NCBI RefSeq assembly: GCF_003946015.1
Contig: NZ_RHNU01000006.1
Coordinates: 25,168 to 89,167 of the forward strand
Source of the DNA: Companilactobacillus insicii
GTDB taxonomy: Bacteria > Bacillota > Bacilli > Lactobacillales > Lactobacillaceae
Direction: 5' to 3'
DNA length: 64,000 nt
The first letter of the stretch is position 1. Every line of letters starts with the position of its first letter. Under the pieces are notes generated by a model that saw nothing but the letters and a program-made list of their open reading frames with translations, was not told the DNA's origin and made no database searches. Positions 16,942-25,880 of this stretch are shown in pieces. Position numbers and translations under genes: made by a program.

Positions 16942-18396
16942 ATGACAAAAAAACACAGTAAAATTAAAAAGGCTAATAAAAGAAAACAAGCTGCAAAGTT
17001 CAAGTTTGAGCCAACTGATATTAGTAAATTGCAAGATCGCTACGATTTAGTCATTGTAGGATCTGGTGCTACAGGATTGACTGCTGCTATTCAAGCACAT
17101 GAATTAGGATTATCACCAGTAATTCTGGAGAAGATGTCTAGTATTGGTGGAAATACAACACGCGCTTCATCAGGAATGAATGCTAGTGAGACTTCAGTTC
17201 AATTGGACCACAAGATTGTTGATAGTATGGATGCTTTCTATCATGATACATTTGTCGGTGGTGGCAAGAAGAATAACCCTGAATTGTTGAAGTTCTTTAC
17301 GACTCATGGTGCATTAGCAATTGATTGGTTAGCAAGTCATGGAATTGAGTTAGATGATCTAACGACAACTGGTGGAATGAGTGTACTAAGAACACACCGT
17401 CCTAGTTCAATGGCACCAATTGGTGGTTTCTTAGTCACAGAGTTATTGAAACAAGTTGATAAAGAAAATATCCCACTATTTACTGATGTATTAGTTAAGA
17501 AATTATTGCAAGATGATGGTGCAATTGATGGTGTTGAAGTCGAGATAAATGGAGAGAAGTCTACCATTAATGGTGATGCTGTTATCTTGGCAACAGGTGG
17601 CTTTGGAGCAAATCCTAAGTTATTAACTAAATATCGTCCAGATTTGGAAGGATATGAGACAACTAATTCACCAGGTGCCACAGGTGACGGAATTACTTTG
17701 GCTAGCGCTGTTGGTGCTAAGTTAGTTGATATGGATCAGGTTCAAGTCCATCCAACAGTTCAACAAGATACTGACCATCCATTCTTGATTGGTGAGGCTG
17801 TTCGTGGTGAAGGTGCAATTCTAGTTAATAAATCAGCAAAACGTTTTGTTAATGAGCTAGATACTCGTAAAAATGTCACAGCTGCAATTGATGGCTTGAA
17901 AGAAAATTGTGCTTACTTGATCCTTGATCAAGGTATTCGTGATCGTGTCAAAGCTATTGAATTCTATGATAAAGTTGGATTAGTTGTAACTGGTTCATCT
18001 ATTGAAGAACTTGCTGATAGTATCGGTTTAGATGCTAAAACACTTGAAGCAACAGTGGATACTTGGAACAAAGCCGTTGATGATCATAACGATGCTGAAT
18101 TTGGTAGAACAACTGGTATGGATCGTAGTATTGTCAAAGGTCCATTCTTCTCAATTCACATTGCTCCTGCTGTTCATTACACAATGGGTGGCGTTAATAT
18201 TGATGCAAAAACTCATGTATTGGATGAAAAGGGTCAAGTTATCAATGGATTATTTGCTGGTGGAGAAATTGCTGGTGGATTGCATGGTAACAATCGTATT
18301 GGTGGAAATTCGATTGCTGAAACAGTTATTTTCGGTCGTCAAGCAGGTCAACAAGCCTTTAAATTTATTCAAAACCTGGATAAATCAAGTAAGTAG
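16942..18396 (+). CDS. Fumarate reductase flavoprotein (soluble flavocytochrome-c-like)
   Basis: 484 aa. After a Lys-rich N-terminus, FAD site DLVIVGSGATGLTAAIQA. Substrate and catalytic elements include THRPSSMAPIGG, VQVHPTVQ, RGEGAILVN and GGLHGNNRIGGNSIAE, as in the FrdA/flavocytochrome c family. It reduces fumarate to succinate, probably with NADH-derived electrons. There is no covalent-FMN domain, no haem motif and no signal peptide, so it is a cytoplasmic single-subunit form. It is paired with fumC, 69 bp upstream. Confidence 0.87.
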   Translation: MTKKHSKIKKANKRKQAAKFKFEPTDISKLQDRYDLVIVGSGATGLTAAIQAHELGLSPVILEKMSSIGGNTTRASSGMNASETSVQLDHKIVDSMDAFYHDTFVGGGKKNNPELLKFFTTHGALAIDWLASHGIELDDLTTTGGMSVLRTHRPSSMAPIGGFLVTELLKQVDKENIPLFTDVLVKKLLQDDGAIDGVEVEINGEKSTINGDAVILATGGFGANPKLLTKYRPDLEGYETTNSPGATGDGITLASAVGAKLVDMDQVQVHPTVQQDTDHPFLIGEAVRGEGAILVNKSAKRFVNELDTRKNVTAAIDGLKENCAYLILDQGIRDRVKAIEFYDKVGLVVTGSSIEELADSIGLDAKTLEATVDTWNKAVDDHNDAEFGRTTGMDRSIVKGPFFSIHIAPAVHYTMGGVNIDAKTHVLDEKGQVINGLFAGGEIAGGLHGNNRIGGNSIAETVIFGRQAGQQAFKFIQNLDKSSK

Positions 18397-18477
18397 TACA
18401 ATAAGTTGATATAATTTATTTTGTAGTCTGGGTTGGTTCAATTCATTATGGATTAGAAGCTAATCGAGGTGGTAATA

Positions 18478-19410
18478 ATGCAAAGTAGGTTAAGCAATAT
18501 GAATACACGTGATTTGTCGTATTTTAGAATTTTGGTGGAAAAACGTAATTATACTGAAGTGGCAGAAATGTTTTCAGTATCTCAGCCGACTATTACTCAG
18601 GCAGTGAAGCGGTTAGAGAAAGAATTTGATTCCAAACTGGTGCACGTCGATCGCGTCCATCAAAAAACTGAGATAACTCGATCGGGTTATTTATTGTACG
18701 AAAAATCAAAGGTAATTCAAAAAAATATCGACTTGGCTCGAAAAGAGATAAAAGCGTCTGATAGTGAAAAAATAAAGTTTGGATTGCCACCGATAATTGG
18801 TACTTTGTACTTTCCACAAGTAGTACAAAAACTTGCGCAAGAATCACTTTTTCAGAAGCTGCAAATATCTGAGAGCGGTTCTTCTGAATTATTGAATGAA
18901 TTGGATAATGGTAATGTTGATATTGCTGTCATCGCTACGATCAAACCAATTCAAAATCCTAAATATGAAGTTGAGTACTTGGGTAGTCGTCCCTTCAGCG
19001 TAATTGTCAGCGCTAAAAATCCTCTATCCAAAAGTACGAAGCCAGTTGATTTTAGAGATTTGATGGCAGAACGATTTATCAGATTAACTGGTAAATACAT
19101 TCATTCTCAGATGCTAGAAGATTACTGTAAATATTATGAGATCGAGCCGGAAGTGGTCTATGATACACCGGATATATCGTGGTTTAAAAGCTTAATTAGA
19201 GCTAATGTTGGTATTGGTATTTTAGTGAGAGACGAAGTTGGTGAATATGATCGAGACCTAGTTTGTTTAGATATTGCTAATCCATTACCAGAGAGCTTTA
19301 ATATTTCGGTAGTTCGTCGCAAGAGTTATATCTTGAAGCCGGACGAACAAAAACTGGTCGATATTTTACAACGAATGAATATTAAGAATACTAATGGCGG
19401 TTACTATTGA
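18478..19410 (+). CDS. LysR-family regulator
   Basis: 310 aa. N-terminal helix-turn-helix (RDLSYFRILVEKRNYTEVAEMFSVSQPTITQAVKRLEKEF) and a LysR effector domain. It resembles the MleR/malate-responsive group by position and size; assignment is tentative. GAGGTGG at 18466-18472 supports the ATG at 18478. Its place right after fumC-frd suggests it controls them or senses a C4 acid. Confidence 0.8.
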   Translation: MQSRLSNMNTRDLSYFRILVEKRNYTEVAEMFSVSQPTITQAVKRLEKEFDSKLVHVDRVHQKTEITRSGYLLYEKSKVIQKNIDLARKEIKASDSEKIKFGLPPIIGTLYFPQVVQKLAQESLFQKLQISESGSSELLNELDNGNVDIAVIATIKPIQNPKYEVEYLGSRPFSVIVSAKNPLSKSTKPVDFRDLMAERFIRLTGKYIHSQMLEDYCKYYEIEPEVVYDTPDISWFKSLIRANVGIGILVRDEVGEYDRDLVCLDIANPLPESFNISVVRRKSYILKPDEQKLVDILQRMNIKNTNGGYY

Positions 19411-19464
19411 GGTAATCGCTTTTTTGATACAATGGAATTGAAAAAATTATAGGGGGAAAAGGGG

Positions 19465-20028
19465 ATGCAATTATCTAAACGCTTCAAAAAAATTGTTTGG
19501 CTTAGTTTGATAGTATTATTGTCTTTTACGGCGTTATATGGAACTGTAACGATGACTGACATCGGCAGCAATATTATTCAAGCAGCTAAAAAAGTAAAGT
19601 ATATAGGCAAGGATAAGTATGCGATAGCAAAAAAAGAACATGATGCACTATTGGCTAAAAAGAAAAAATTGGTCAAGCAAGAAACTAGTACGCATTCGCA
19701 GATTGACGATATTAAGAAACAAGAGGCTGAAGCTAAAAAAGCTGCCGCAGAACAGCAAGCCGCGGCAGAAAAACAGCAACAAGAACAACAAAAAGCATCT
19801 GAAGCCGCTGCTAAAAAACAGGTTCAGGCTACTTCTTCTGCGAATAGTTCTACTAATTCAAGAGGAGATATGAACACCGCATCATCTGGGCAAATCGTTG
19901 GTAATAAGAACTCTCATATTTACCATGTACCAGGACAGCGTGGTTATAATATGAATTCTAGTAATGCAGTTTACTTTCAAACTGAACAAGATGCCATTAA
20001 CGCTGGTTATAGAAAGGCTAAGGTATAA
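19465..20028 (+). CDS. Membrane-anchored coiled-coil protein with C-terminal 'sunset'-like domain
   Basis: 187 aa. One transmembrane anchor at 10-30, a Lys/Glu/Gln/Ala-rich coiled coil (about 50-115), a Ser/Thr/Asn linker, and a compact C-terminal domain IVGNKNSHIYHVPGQRGYNMN...AVYFQTEQDAINAGYRKAK. This last motif recurs next to or fused with secreted nucleases in lactobacilli. Only 2 bp separate it from the nuclease gene, so they are coexpressed. Function unknown; a scaffold for surface DNA handling is a guess. RBS GGGGG. Confidence 0.75.
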   Translation: MQLSKRFKKIVWLSLIVLLSFTALYGTVTMTDIGSNIIQAAKKVKYIGKDKYAIAKKEHDALLAKKKKLVKQETSTHSQIDDIKKQEAEAKKAAAEQQAAAEKQQQEQQKASEAAAKKQVQATSSANSSTNSRGDMNTASSGQIVGNKNSHIYHVPGQRGYNMNSSNAVYFQTEQDAINAGYRKAKV

Positions 20029-20030
20029 AT

Positions 20031-20882
20031 ATGAAAAGTTTAATTAAAGTATTAGCCGTTATAACGATGACGATGTCATTGACAGCTTGCTCTGAAAGTC
20101 AATCAACTGATAGTAAAGACAATGAAAAAACTGAAGTTGTAAAAGATTATTCGTATCAAAAAAAAGCAACTAAGTTAGAAGCCAGTAACAAGAAATTAAA
20201 AAAATCGATTACTAAATTGCAAAATCAAATTGCTTCAAATCAAGATTATTTGAGTCAGCATGATCAAACACAATACAGTAATAATAATTCCAAGACGTCT
20301 TCGGCTGAAGATTTAGCTAATCTTGAATATACCGGAACTCAAGAAATTGTTGTGAATAACAATAATCCTAATTTTTCAAAGGATGATTTAGTGACAAGTA
20401 TGGGTGCTTGGCAAAGGTATGGCGATTTAGATAATTTGAATCGGGTTACTGCTGCTAATGCAATGTTAAATGTTTCTTTGATGCCAAGTACTAAACGAGA
20501 GGGATTAACGTGGGATCCTACTGGTTGGCGAAATAAGCGTATTAGCTCGGGGTGGTTGTACAATCGTAGTCATTTAATTGGATATCAGTTGACGGGACAG
20601 AACAACAATCCTAAGAATTTAATGACCGGAACACGCTCATTAAATAGTCCTGAGATGTTGGCGCATGAAATGGATATTGCTTATTATTTGAAGCAAAGCA
20701 ATAGTCACTATATAAGATATCGTGTCACACCGATATTTAGAAACGATGAATTGTTAGCTCGTGGAGTTCAGATGGAAGCTCAATCAGTTGGTGATGATTC
20801 AGTCCATTTCAATGTTTATATTTTTAATGTTCAATCCGGAGTTACTCTGAATTATTCTGATGGAACTAGTCAGGTTGGATAA
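20031..20882 (+). CDS. Lipoprotein DNA/RNA non-specific endonuclease (EndA/NucA-like)
   Basis: 283 aa. Lipobox LTAC with Cys20 as the lipidated residue, a helical stalk (40-75), then the beta-beta-alpha metal nuclease domain. The catalytic motif is NRSH (His181, YNRSHLIGYQLTGQNNNPKNLMTG) in place of DRGH; Asn and Lys downstream are conserved. Family members degrade extracellular DNA or act in competence. Confidence 0.85.
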   Translation: MKSLIKVLAVITMTMSLTACSESQSTDSKDNEKTEVVKDYSYQKKATKLEASNKKLKKSITKLQNQIASNQDYLSQHDQTQYSNNNSKTSSAEDLANLEYTGTQEIVVNNNNPNFSKDDLVTSMGAWQRYGDLDNLNRVTAANAMLNVSLMPSTKREGLTWDPTGWRNKRISSGWLYNRSHLIGYQLTGQNNNPKNLMTGTRSLNSPEMLAHEMDIAYYLKQSNSHYIRYRVTPIFRNDELLARGVQMEAQSVGDDSVHFNVYIFNVQSGVTLNYSDGTSQVG

Positions 20883-20892
20883 ATATTACTTA

Positions 20893-20922
20893 AAAGTACA
20901 TCGAAAGATGTGCTTTTTTTGT
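20893..20922 (+). terminator. Terminator of the nuclease operon
   Basis: AAAAGTACATC-GAAA-GATGTGCTTTT plus T-run. Confidence 0.85.
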
Positions 20923-21091
20923 TCATGATATTTAATTTATAGTCCTAATGCCTATTATGACTGTTTTTTATGTTTTTTTGTGTACTCAAAAATTAGAATA
21001 TATTTTTTTGATTTAAATTATAGATAATTGGAAGTATGAGTGTAGCGCACCCAAAAGATAATTAATAAATCAGAAAATACAACATTTTCTG

Positions 21092-21150
21092 TGAAAGCGT
21101 TGACATACCTTATGTATGGTGCTTAAATATAGTCGTGGTTGTTATAACAA
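21092..21150 (+). promoter_or_regulatory. PTS operon promoter with cre and GntR operator
   Basis: cre TGAAAGCGTTGACA (21092-21105) fits the consensus fully and overlaps the -35 TTGACA (21100-21105). The -10 TTAAAT is at 21123-21128. The perfect palindrome TTGTTATAACAA (21139-21150) lies downstream, just before the gntR RBS, and is the likely autoregulatory operator. This gives joint CcpA and specific repression. Confidence 0.7.
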
Positions 21151-21172
21151 TATAACAAGTCGAGGAATTCCT

Positions 21173-21880
21173 ATGGGTCATACAATGCCACTGTATCAAA
21201 GAATGTTGAATGAATTAATGCGGCAAATTGAATCAGGACAGCTGCCTGAGAATAGTAAGTTGCCGTCAGAACAACGACTGGGAGAGTTGTATAACGTTTC
21301 TAGAATCACTGTTAGACGTGCTTTGACAGAGTTAGAAAATAGAAATTATATATATAAGAAACAAGGTCAAGGATCTTTCGTAATGTCGAAAGATGAATCA
21401 AATTTGGAAATCAGTTATTTGGATGTTCAAAAAATGATCAAAAAAATGGGAGCAAATCCTAAAATAAAACTGGAAAAATTCAGTGTTAATGTTGATGGTA
21501 CTGAAAAGCGTGCTCGGGCTGAATTAGGGTTGAATGATGATGATTATCTTTATTCATTTCAGTATTTGTACTATGCGAATGATGAACCAGTTTTTAGTGA
21601 AAAAGTTTTTTTGCCATTTGACAGTTTTCCAATGATTCATAAACAAGAGATTGTTGATAAAGACTTAATTCCATTTTTAGCTAAAAGGTATGAGTTGCAA
21701 GCTGAGTTCTTTTCTAAAACAGAGGCTAGCTTAATTACTAGTAAGAATCGCAAGATATTTAATTTGAATGTCGGAGATCCTATGGTGAATGTCACTACCA
21801 AGGGTATTCAAGATGGAAAGTTTATTTATTACAGTCAGTCGATTGTCGTTGGAGATTTGATAATGTTTATAGTCAAGTGA
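21173..21880 (+). CDS. GntR/HutC-family regulator of the PTS operon
   Basis: 235 aa. Winged helix (PLYQRMLNELMRQIESGQLPENSKLPSEQRLGELYNVSRITVRRALTELENRNY) and a UTRA effector domain from ~90. Start set by GAGGA at 21162-21166; a longer ORF from 21116 would run through the promoter and operator. It is first in the operon, so it probably represses itself and the PTS until a phosphorylated sugar binds. Confidence 0.85.
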   Translation: MGHTMPLYQRMLNELMRQIESGQLPENSKLPSEQRLGELYNVSRITVRRALTELENRNYIYKKQGQGSFVMSKDESNLEISYLDVQKMIKKMGANPKIKLEKFSVNVDGTEKRARAELGLNDDDYLYSFQYLYYANDEPVFSEKVFLPFDSFPMIHKQEIVDKDLIPFLAKRYELQAEFFSKTEASLITSKNRKIFNLNVGDPMVNVTTKGIQDGKFIYYSQSIVVGDLIMFIVK

Positions 21881-21894
21881 AAGAAGGAATAAAG

Positions 21895-22377
21895 ATGGGT
21901 GAACCTAATATTGTATTAACAAGAATTGATAACAGATTAGTCCATGGACAAGTTGGTGTTGTTTGGACTTCATCTGTTGGGGCTAACTTATTGTTGGTTG
22001 CTAATGATGACACAGCTAATGATCCACTACAACAAGAATTGATGGCTGCTACAGCTGATAGCTCTGGTGTTGGTATTCGTTTCTGGACAATCGAAAAGAC
22101 TATTAACAATATCCATCGTGCTAGTGCTAAGCAAAAGATTTTTATCGTTGTTCGTACGCCAGAAGATGCTCGCAAGTTAGTTGAGGGCGGAGTTCCTATG
22201 AAGGACATTGATATTGGTAATATGCACTTCTCAGATGGTAAGAAGCAAGTTACTAAATATACATACATGGATGATAAAGATAAAGAAGACTTGAAGGCTT
22301 GCGCTGACAAGGGTGCCAACGTATACGTTCAAGAAGTACCAGAGGACAAAAAACAACCATTGGAAGAAGTGATCTAG
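21895..22377 (+). CDS. PTS mannose-family EIIB, GalNAc-like
   Basis: 160 aa. Phosphorylatable His in LTRIDNRLVHGQVGVVW, the IIB signature of the mannose/sorbose family. AAGGA at 21884-21888 sets the start; a GTG at 21877 overlapping the gntR stop is less likely. Gene order B-C-D-A and the MGEPNIVLTRIDNR start resemble aga (N-acetylgalactosamine) systems, but the sugar is not proven. Confidence 0.87.
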   Translation: MGEPNIVLTRIDNRLVHGQVGVVWTSSVGANLLLVANDDTANDPLQQELMAATADSSGVGIRFWTIEKTINNIHRASAKQKIFIVVRTPEDARKLVEGGVPMKDIDIGNMHFSDGKKQVTKYTYMDDKDKEDLKACADKGANVYVQEVPEDKKQPLEEVI

Positions 22378-23184
22378 ATGCAAGTTACATTAATGCAAGG
22401 GCTATTGATTGGTCTTTTCGCAATTATTTCTGGTATTGACTTTTGGTGGGAAGGTTTCTACATCTTCAGACCAATGATAGTTTGTACCGTTACAGGATTA
22501 ATTTTAGGAAATATTACTTTAGGGATAGTTGCCGCCGGACTAACTGAATTAGCATTCGCTGGTTTAACTCCGGTTGGTGGAACACAGCCGCCTAACCCTA
22601 TTATGGCTGGTATCATGACTGTTGTTTTAGCTTATACAACAGGTAAAAGTCCAGCTACTGCTATTGGATTGGCATTACCATTTAGTATTTTGATGCAATA
22701 TATTATTTTATTCTATTATTCAGCATTCTCAGTTTTAACAAAGAAACTAGATACATATGCTGAAAAAGGTGAATCAAAGAAATTCACTAACTTAGCTTTA
22801 CTACCAACATGGATCGTTGGTTTAACATATGGTATTATCGCATTCTTATGTGTCTATGGTGCACAAGCTCCGATGAAGTCATTAGTTAATGCAATGCCTG
22901 TTTGGTTGAGTCATGGTTTTGAAATTGCCGGTAGTATCTTACCTGCCGTTGGTTTTGGTTTATTGTTAAAGAGTATGTTAAAGGCACGTTATGTTCCATA
23001 TCTATTGATTGGATTTACAGCCGCTTGCTTTATTAAATTTGGAAACTTGATGCCAGTTGCTGTCATTGGTGTTGCTCTAGCATTGATTGAATACAATAGA
23101 AGTAAGAAGGATGCTGAAAACGACAAGAAGTTGAAGACAGCTATGGAAAATTCAAATGGAGGAGACGACGAAGATGGAATCTAA
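22378..23184 (+). CDS. PTS mannose-family EIIC
   Basis: 268 aa integral membrane channel subunit. Typical IIC elements are GIDFWWEGFYIFRPMIVCTVTGLILG and AGLTELAFAGLTPVGGTQPPNP. It directly abuts the IIB stop and ends in a charged tail that overlaps the IID start by 11 bp. Confidence 0.9.
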   Translation: MQVTLMQGLLIGLFAIISGIDFWWEGFYIFRPMIVCTVTGLILGNITLGIVAAGLTELAFAGLTPVGGTQPPNPIMAGIMTVVLAYTTGKSPATAIGLALPFSILMQYIILFYYSAFSVLTKKLDTYAEKGESKKFTNLALLPTWIVGLTYGIIAFLCVYGAQAPMKSLVNAMPVWLSHGFEIAGSILPAVGFGLLLKSMLKARYVPYLLIGFTAACFIKFGNLMPVAVIGVALALIEYNRSKKDAENDKKLKTAMENSNGGDDEDGI

Positions 23185-23992
23185 AAAATCAGAAACTCCA
23201 ACAAGAGGTAAATTAACTAAGCATGACGTTGGTATGCTTGGTATTAGATCTATTTTTAACCAGTCAGCAATGAACTATGAAAGAATGCAGGCTGATGGCT
23301 GGACGTTAGCAATGATTCCTTCATTGAAGAAGATTTATAAGGATGACGAGAAGGGCTTGGCAGATGCCATGAAGTCTAACTTGCAATTCATTAATACTAA
23401 CAACTATGCTGCTCCTCTATTAATGGGACTAGAAGCCTCACTAGAAGAGAACGGTGAAAAACGTTCAACAATTGATGGTTTGAGAATCGCTTTGTTCGGA
23501 CCTTTAGCAGGTATTGGTGATGCCATTACTTGGTTCACAATTCTACCTATCGTTGCTGGTATTACAGCATCATTTGCTAAACAAGGAAGCATCTTAGGAC
23601 CGCTTATCTTCTTCCTTGTCTATGTTGCAATGTTCTTCGCTCGTATTCCTATTGCTCGTTTGGGATACACAACAGGTACTAGGGCTATTTCTAAGATTCG
23701 TGAGAACTCAGCCATTGTTTCACACGCTGCTAGTGTCTTAGGTTGTACAGTTATCGGTGGTTTGATTGCTACATATGTTCAAATTACTGTTAAGACTAAG
23801 ATCCCAGTTACAGCAGGTCATACAATTGCTATTCAAACACAATTCTTTGACCGTATTTTCCCTAATATTCTTCCATTAGGTTACACATTCTTGCTATATT
23901 GGTTGCTTAAGAAGAAGAATGTTAGTCCTGTAGTTTTGATTCTTGTTACATTTATCCTTGCTATCGCATTATCATGGTTGGGGGTTCTATAA
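23174..23992 (+). CDS. PTS mannose-family EIID
   Basis: 272 aa. IID signatures RSIFNQSAMNYERMQADGW and GPLAGIGDAITWFTILP; C-terminal membrane helices. GGAGGAGA lies within the end of EIIC and sets the start at 23174. Confidence 0.9.
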   Translation: MESKKSETPTRGKLTKHDVGMLGIRSIFNQSAMNYERMQADGWTLAMIPSLKKIYKDDEKGLADAMKSNLQFINTNNYAAPLLMGLEASLEENGEKRSTIDGLRIALFGPLAGIGDAITWFTILPIVAGITASFAKQGSILGPLIFFLVYVAMFFARIPIARLGYTTGTRAISKIRENSAIVSHAASVLGCTVIGGLIATYVQITVKTKIPVTAGHTIAIQTQFFDRIFPNILPLGYTFLLYWLLKKKNVSPVVLILVTFILAIALSWLGVL

Positions 23993-23993
23993 A

Positions 23994-24422
23994 ATGAAAA
24001 TTGTTGTTACTGGACATGGAAACTTTGCTTCAGGAATTCATTCAACGGTCAAATTATTGGCTGGTCAATTACCAGGAGTCAGTTTTATAGATTTTACTGG
24101 AGATATGAATGAAAAGAGTCTTTCCGAAGAATTCACTAATGAAATCAAAAACGATGATTCAGTAGTGTTCTTCTGTGACTTGTTAGGCGGAACTCCTTTT
24201 AAAGAAGCCGTTAAGTTAAGTATGAGTAGTGATAAAGATATTCAAGTTACTTGTGGTTGCAATGTTGGATCATTGATGGAGATAGGCCTCCAACTATCCT
24301 CATTCGATGGGAATGCTACTGATTTAGCAAATAAACTTGTAGAAACAAGTAAGTCACAAACTCAATTATTCGTACATAAAGAAAATAAGTTTGAGGCAGA
24401 TGCTGAAGACGACGGAATTTAA
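23994..24422 (+). CDS. PTS mannose-family EIIA
   Basis: 142 aa. Phospho-His in VVTGHGNFASGIHSTV, which accepts phosphate from HPr. CDLLGGTPF is the family core. The start is 2 bp after the EIID stop, with GGGGG as RBS. It closes the operon; no sugar-processing enzyme follows. Confidence 0.9.
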   Translation: MKIVVTGHGNFASGIHSTVKLLAGQLPGVSFIDFTGDMNEKSLSEEFTNEIKNDDSVVFFCDLLGGTPFKEAVKLSMSSDKDIQVTCGCNVGSLMEIGLQLSSFDGNATDLANKLVETSKSQTQLFVHKENKFEADAEDDGI

Positions 24423-24434
24423 TATGTCATTTAT

Positions 24435-24475
24435 GAACTCTATACTATTGAAGCTAGTATGGAGTTCTTTTTTTT
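24435..24475 (+). terminator. Terminator of the PTS operon
   Basis: GAACTCTATACTA-N7-TAGTATGGAGTTC plus T8. Confidence 0.9.
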
Positions 24476-24532
24476 GACTAAGTATGTTATGTTTTTAACA
24501 AAGTATACAAATATCCTAGAAAGGAAATAATC

Positions 24533-25834
24533 ATGTTTCAACAAGCGGGTACAGGAAAAGGTAGTTATGAAAAAATGTTCATTAAATCGCTTAAGGAAGG
24601 TGTTGTTCCAGCAACTGGATGTACGGAACCAATTGCGGTAGCATACGCTGCAGCTAACTGCATGCCATATCTAAGTGGTGATATTCAAGCAATTGATGTA
24701 AGTGTATCTCATAACATTATGAAGAACGCTATGGCAGTGATTGTCCCTGGAACGGGTAGGCCAGGGTTGTTGGTGGCTGCCGCCGCTGGAGCAATTGCCG
24801 GTGATCCTGCTGTGGGCTTGAGTGTTATTTCTAAATTAAGTGATGAGCAGCTTCCAAAAATCAATGAACTAGCTGATTCCGGCAAGATTGTTACACATAT
24901 TGCTGAAGTTGAAGATGACTTATACGTTGAGGTTACAGTGTCAGATGCAACGGATAAGGTAAGAGTCTGTATTGCTGGCGATCACACAAATATATTCTTA
25001 ATTGAAAAGAATGATAAACCACTATATTCTAAAGATCGTCCGGCTACACATGCGATATCAGAAACTAAACAGTTTTTGCAGACGGTCAAATTAAAAAATA
25101 TCTGGGATTTTGCGTTAACTGAGCCGCTAGCTAATATAGTTTTTATGCGTAAGGCTGCTAATTTTAACTTGGCACTGGCAGAGGATGGATTCCAACATGA
25201 CTATGGAATTAAGTTAGGTAAGTCTCTTAAATCATCTAGGCTTCAAAAAAACACTAGTTTGACGGAACAAATCATTTCTTACACTGCTGCGGCTTCGGAT
25301 GCTCGTATGGGTGGTTCACAATTACCAGCAATGTCTAATTCGGGTTCAGGTAATCAGGGAATCACTGCTACAGTGCCAGTTTGTATTGTGGCTAGACATG
25401 AAAAGTCTAGTGAAGAGCAGTTGATTAGGGCTTTAACATTGTCACATTTAACAGCACTTTATATTCATGCCTTTTTACCTGTGTTATCGGCATTTTGTGC
25501 GACGGATTCAGCCGCTATGGGTGCCGCGACTGGTTCCATTTACTTGCTGACAAATGATTATTACCAAGCGTGTTCAGCTATTAAGAATATGATTGGCGAT
25601 GCCGCCGGAATGGTTTGTGATGGTGCAGGATGTTCTTGCGCAATGAAAGTTGCAAGTTCAACATCATCAATGTGTCGTGCAGTCGATTTAGCGATTCAGG
25701 GAGTGGAAATTCCTTCGACTAATGGATTGGTCCAAGACGATGTGGATCAAACTATTAGGGGGTTGGGTAAGTTGGTTACCAATGGCTTCGGAAAAACTGA
25801 CAGTGAAATTTTGAATGTTATGATGAATAAATAA
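24533..25834 (+). CDS. cyuA: L-cysteine desulfidase (UPF0597/CyuA-like)
   Basis: 433 aa. Family motif GVVPATGCTEPIAVAYAAA at the N-terminus. Conserved Cys residues in CATDSAAMGAATG and MVCDGAGCSCAMKVASS are likely Fe-S ligands as in serine-dehydratase-fold desulfidases. It would convert cysteine to pyruvate, ammonia and sulfide. RBS AAAGGA. It is a single gene, separated from the PTS by a terminator. Confidence 0.82.
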   Translation: MFQQAGTGKGSYEKMFIKSLKEGVVPATGCTEPIAVAYAAANCMPYLSGDIQAIDVSVSHNIMKNAMAVIVPGTGRPGLLVAAAAGAIAGDPAVGLSVISKLSDEQLPKINELADSGKIVTHIAEVEDDLYVEVTVSDATDKVRVCIAGDHTNIFLIEKNDKPLYSKDRPATHAISETKQFLQTVKLKNIWDFALTEPLANIVFMRKAANFNLALAEDGFQHDYGIKLGKSLKSSRLQKNTSLTEQIISYTAAASDARMGGSQLPAMSNSGSGNQGITATVPVCIVARHEKSSEEQLIRALTLSHLTALYIHAFLPVLSAFCATDSAAMGAATGSIYLLTNDYYQACSAIKNMIGDAAGMVCDGAGCSCAMKVASSTSSMCRAVDLAIQGVEIPSTNGLVQDDVDQTIRGLGKLVTNGFGKTDSEILNVMMNK

Positions 25835-25876
25835 ACAGAGCGCTACAAAGTACAACTGTACTTTGTAGCGCTCTGT
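25835..25876. terminator. Convergent hairpin, likely bidirectional terminator
   Basis: A perfect 20-bp inverted repeat around a 2-nt loop between cyuA and the convergent surface-protein gene. The minus side is followed by TTTATTTATT; the plus side has no good T-run. Confidence 0.65.
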
Positions 25877-25880
25877 GTGT

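Noticed and set aside
25835..25876. Perfect 20-bp inverted repeat as an insertion-sequence end or site-specific recombination site
   Set aside because: It sits between two convergent stop codons with no transposase nearby; a shared terminator is the simpler reading.
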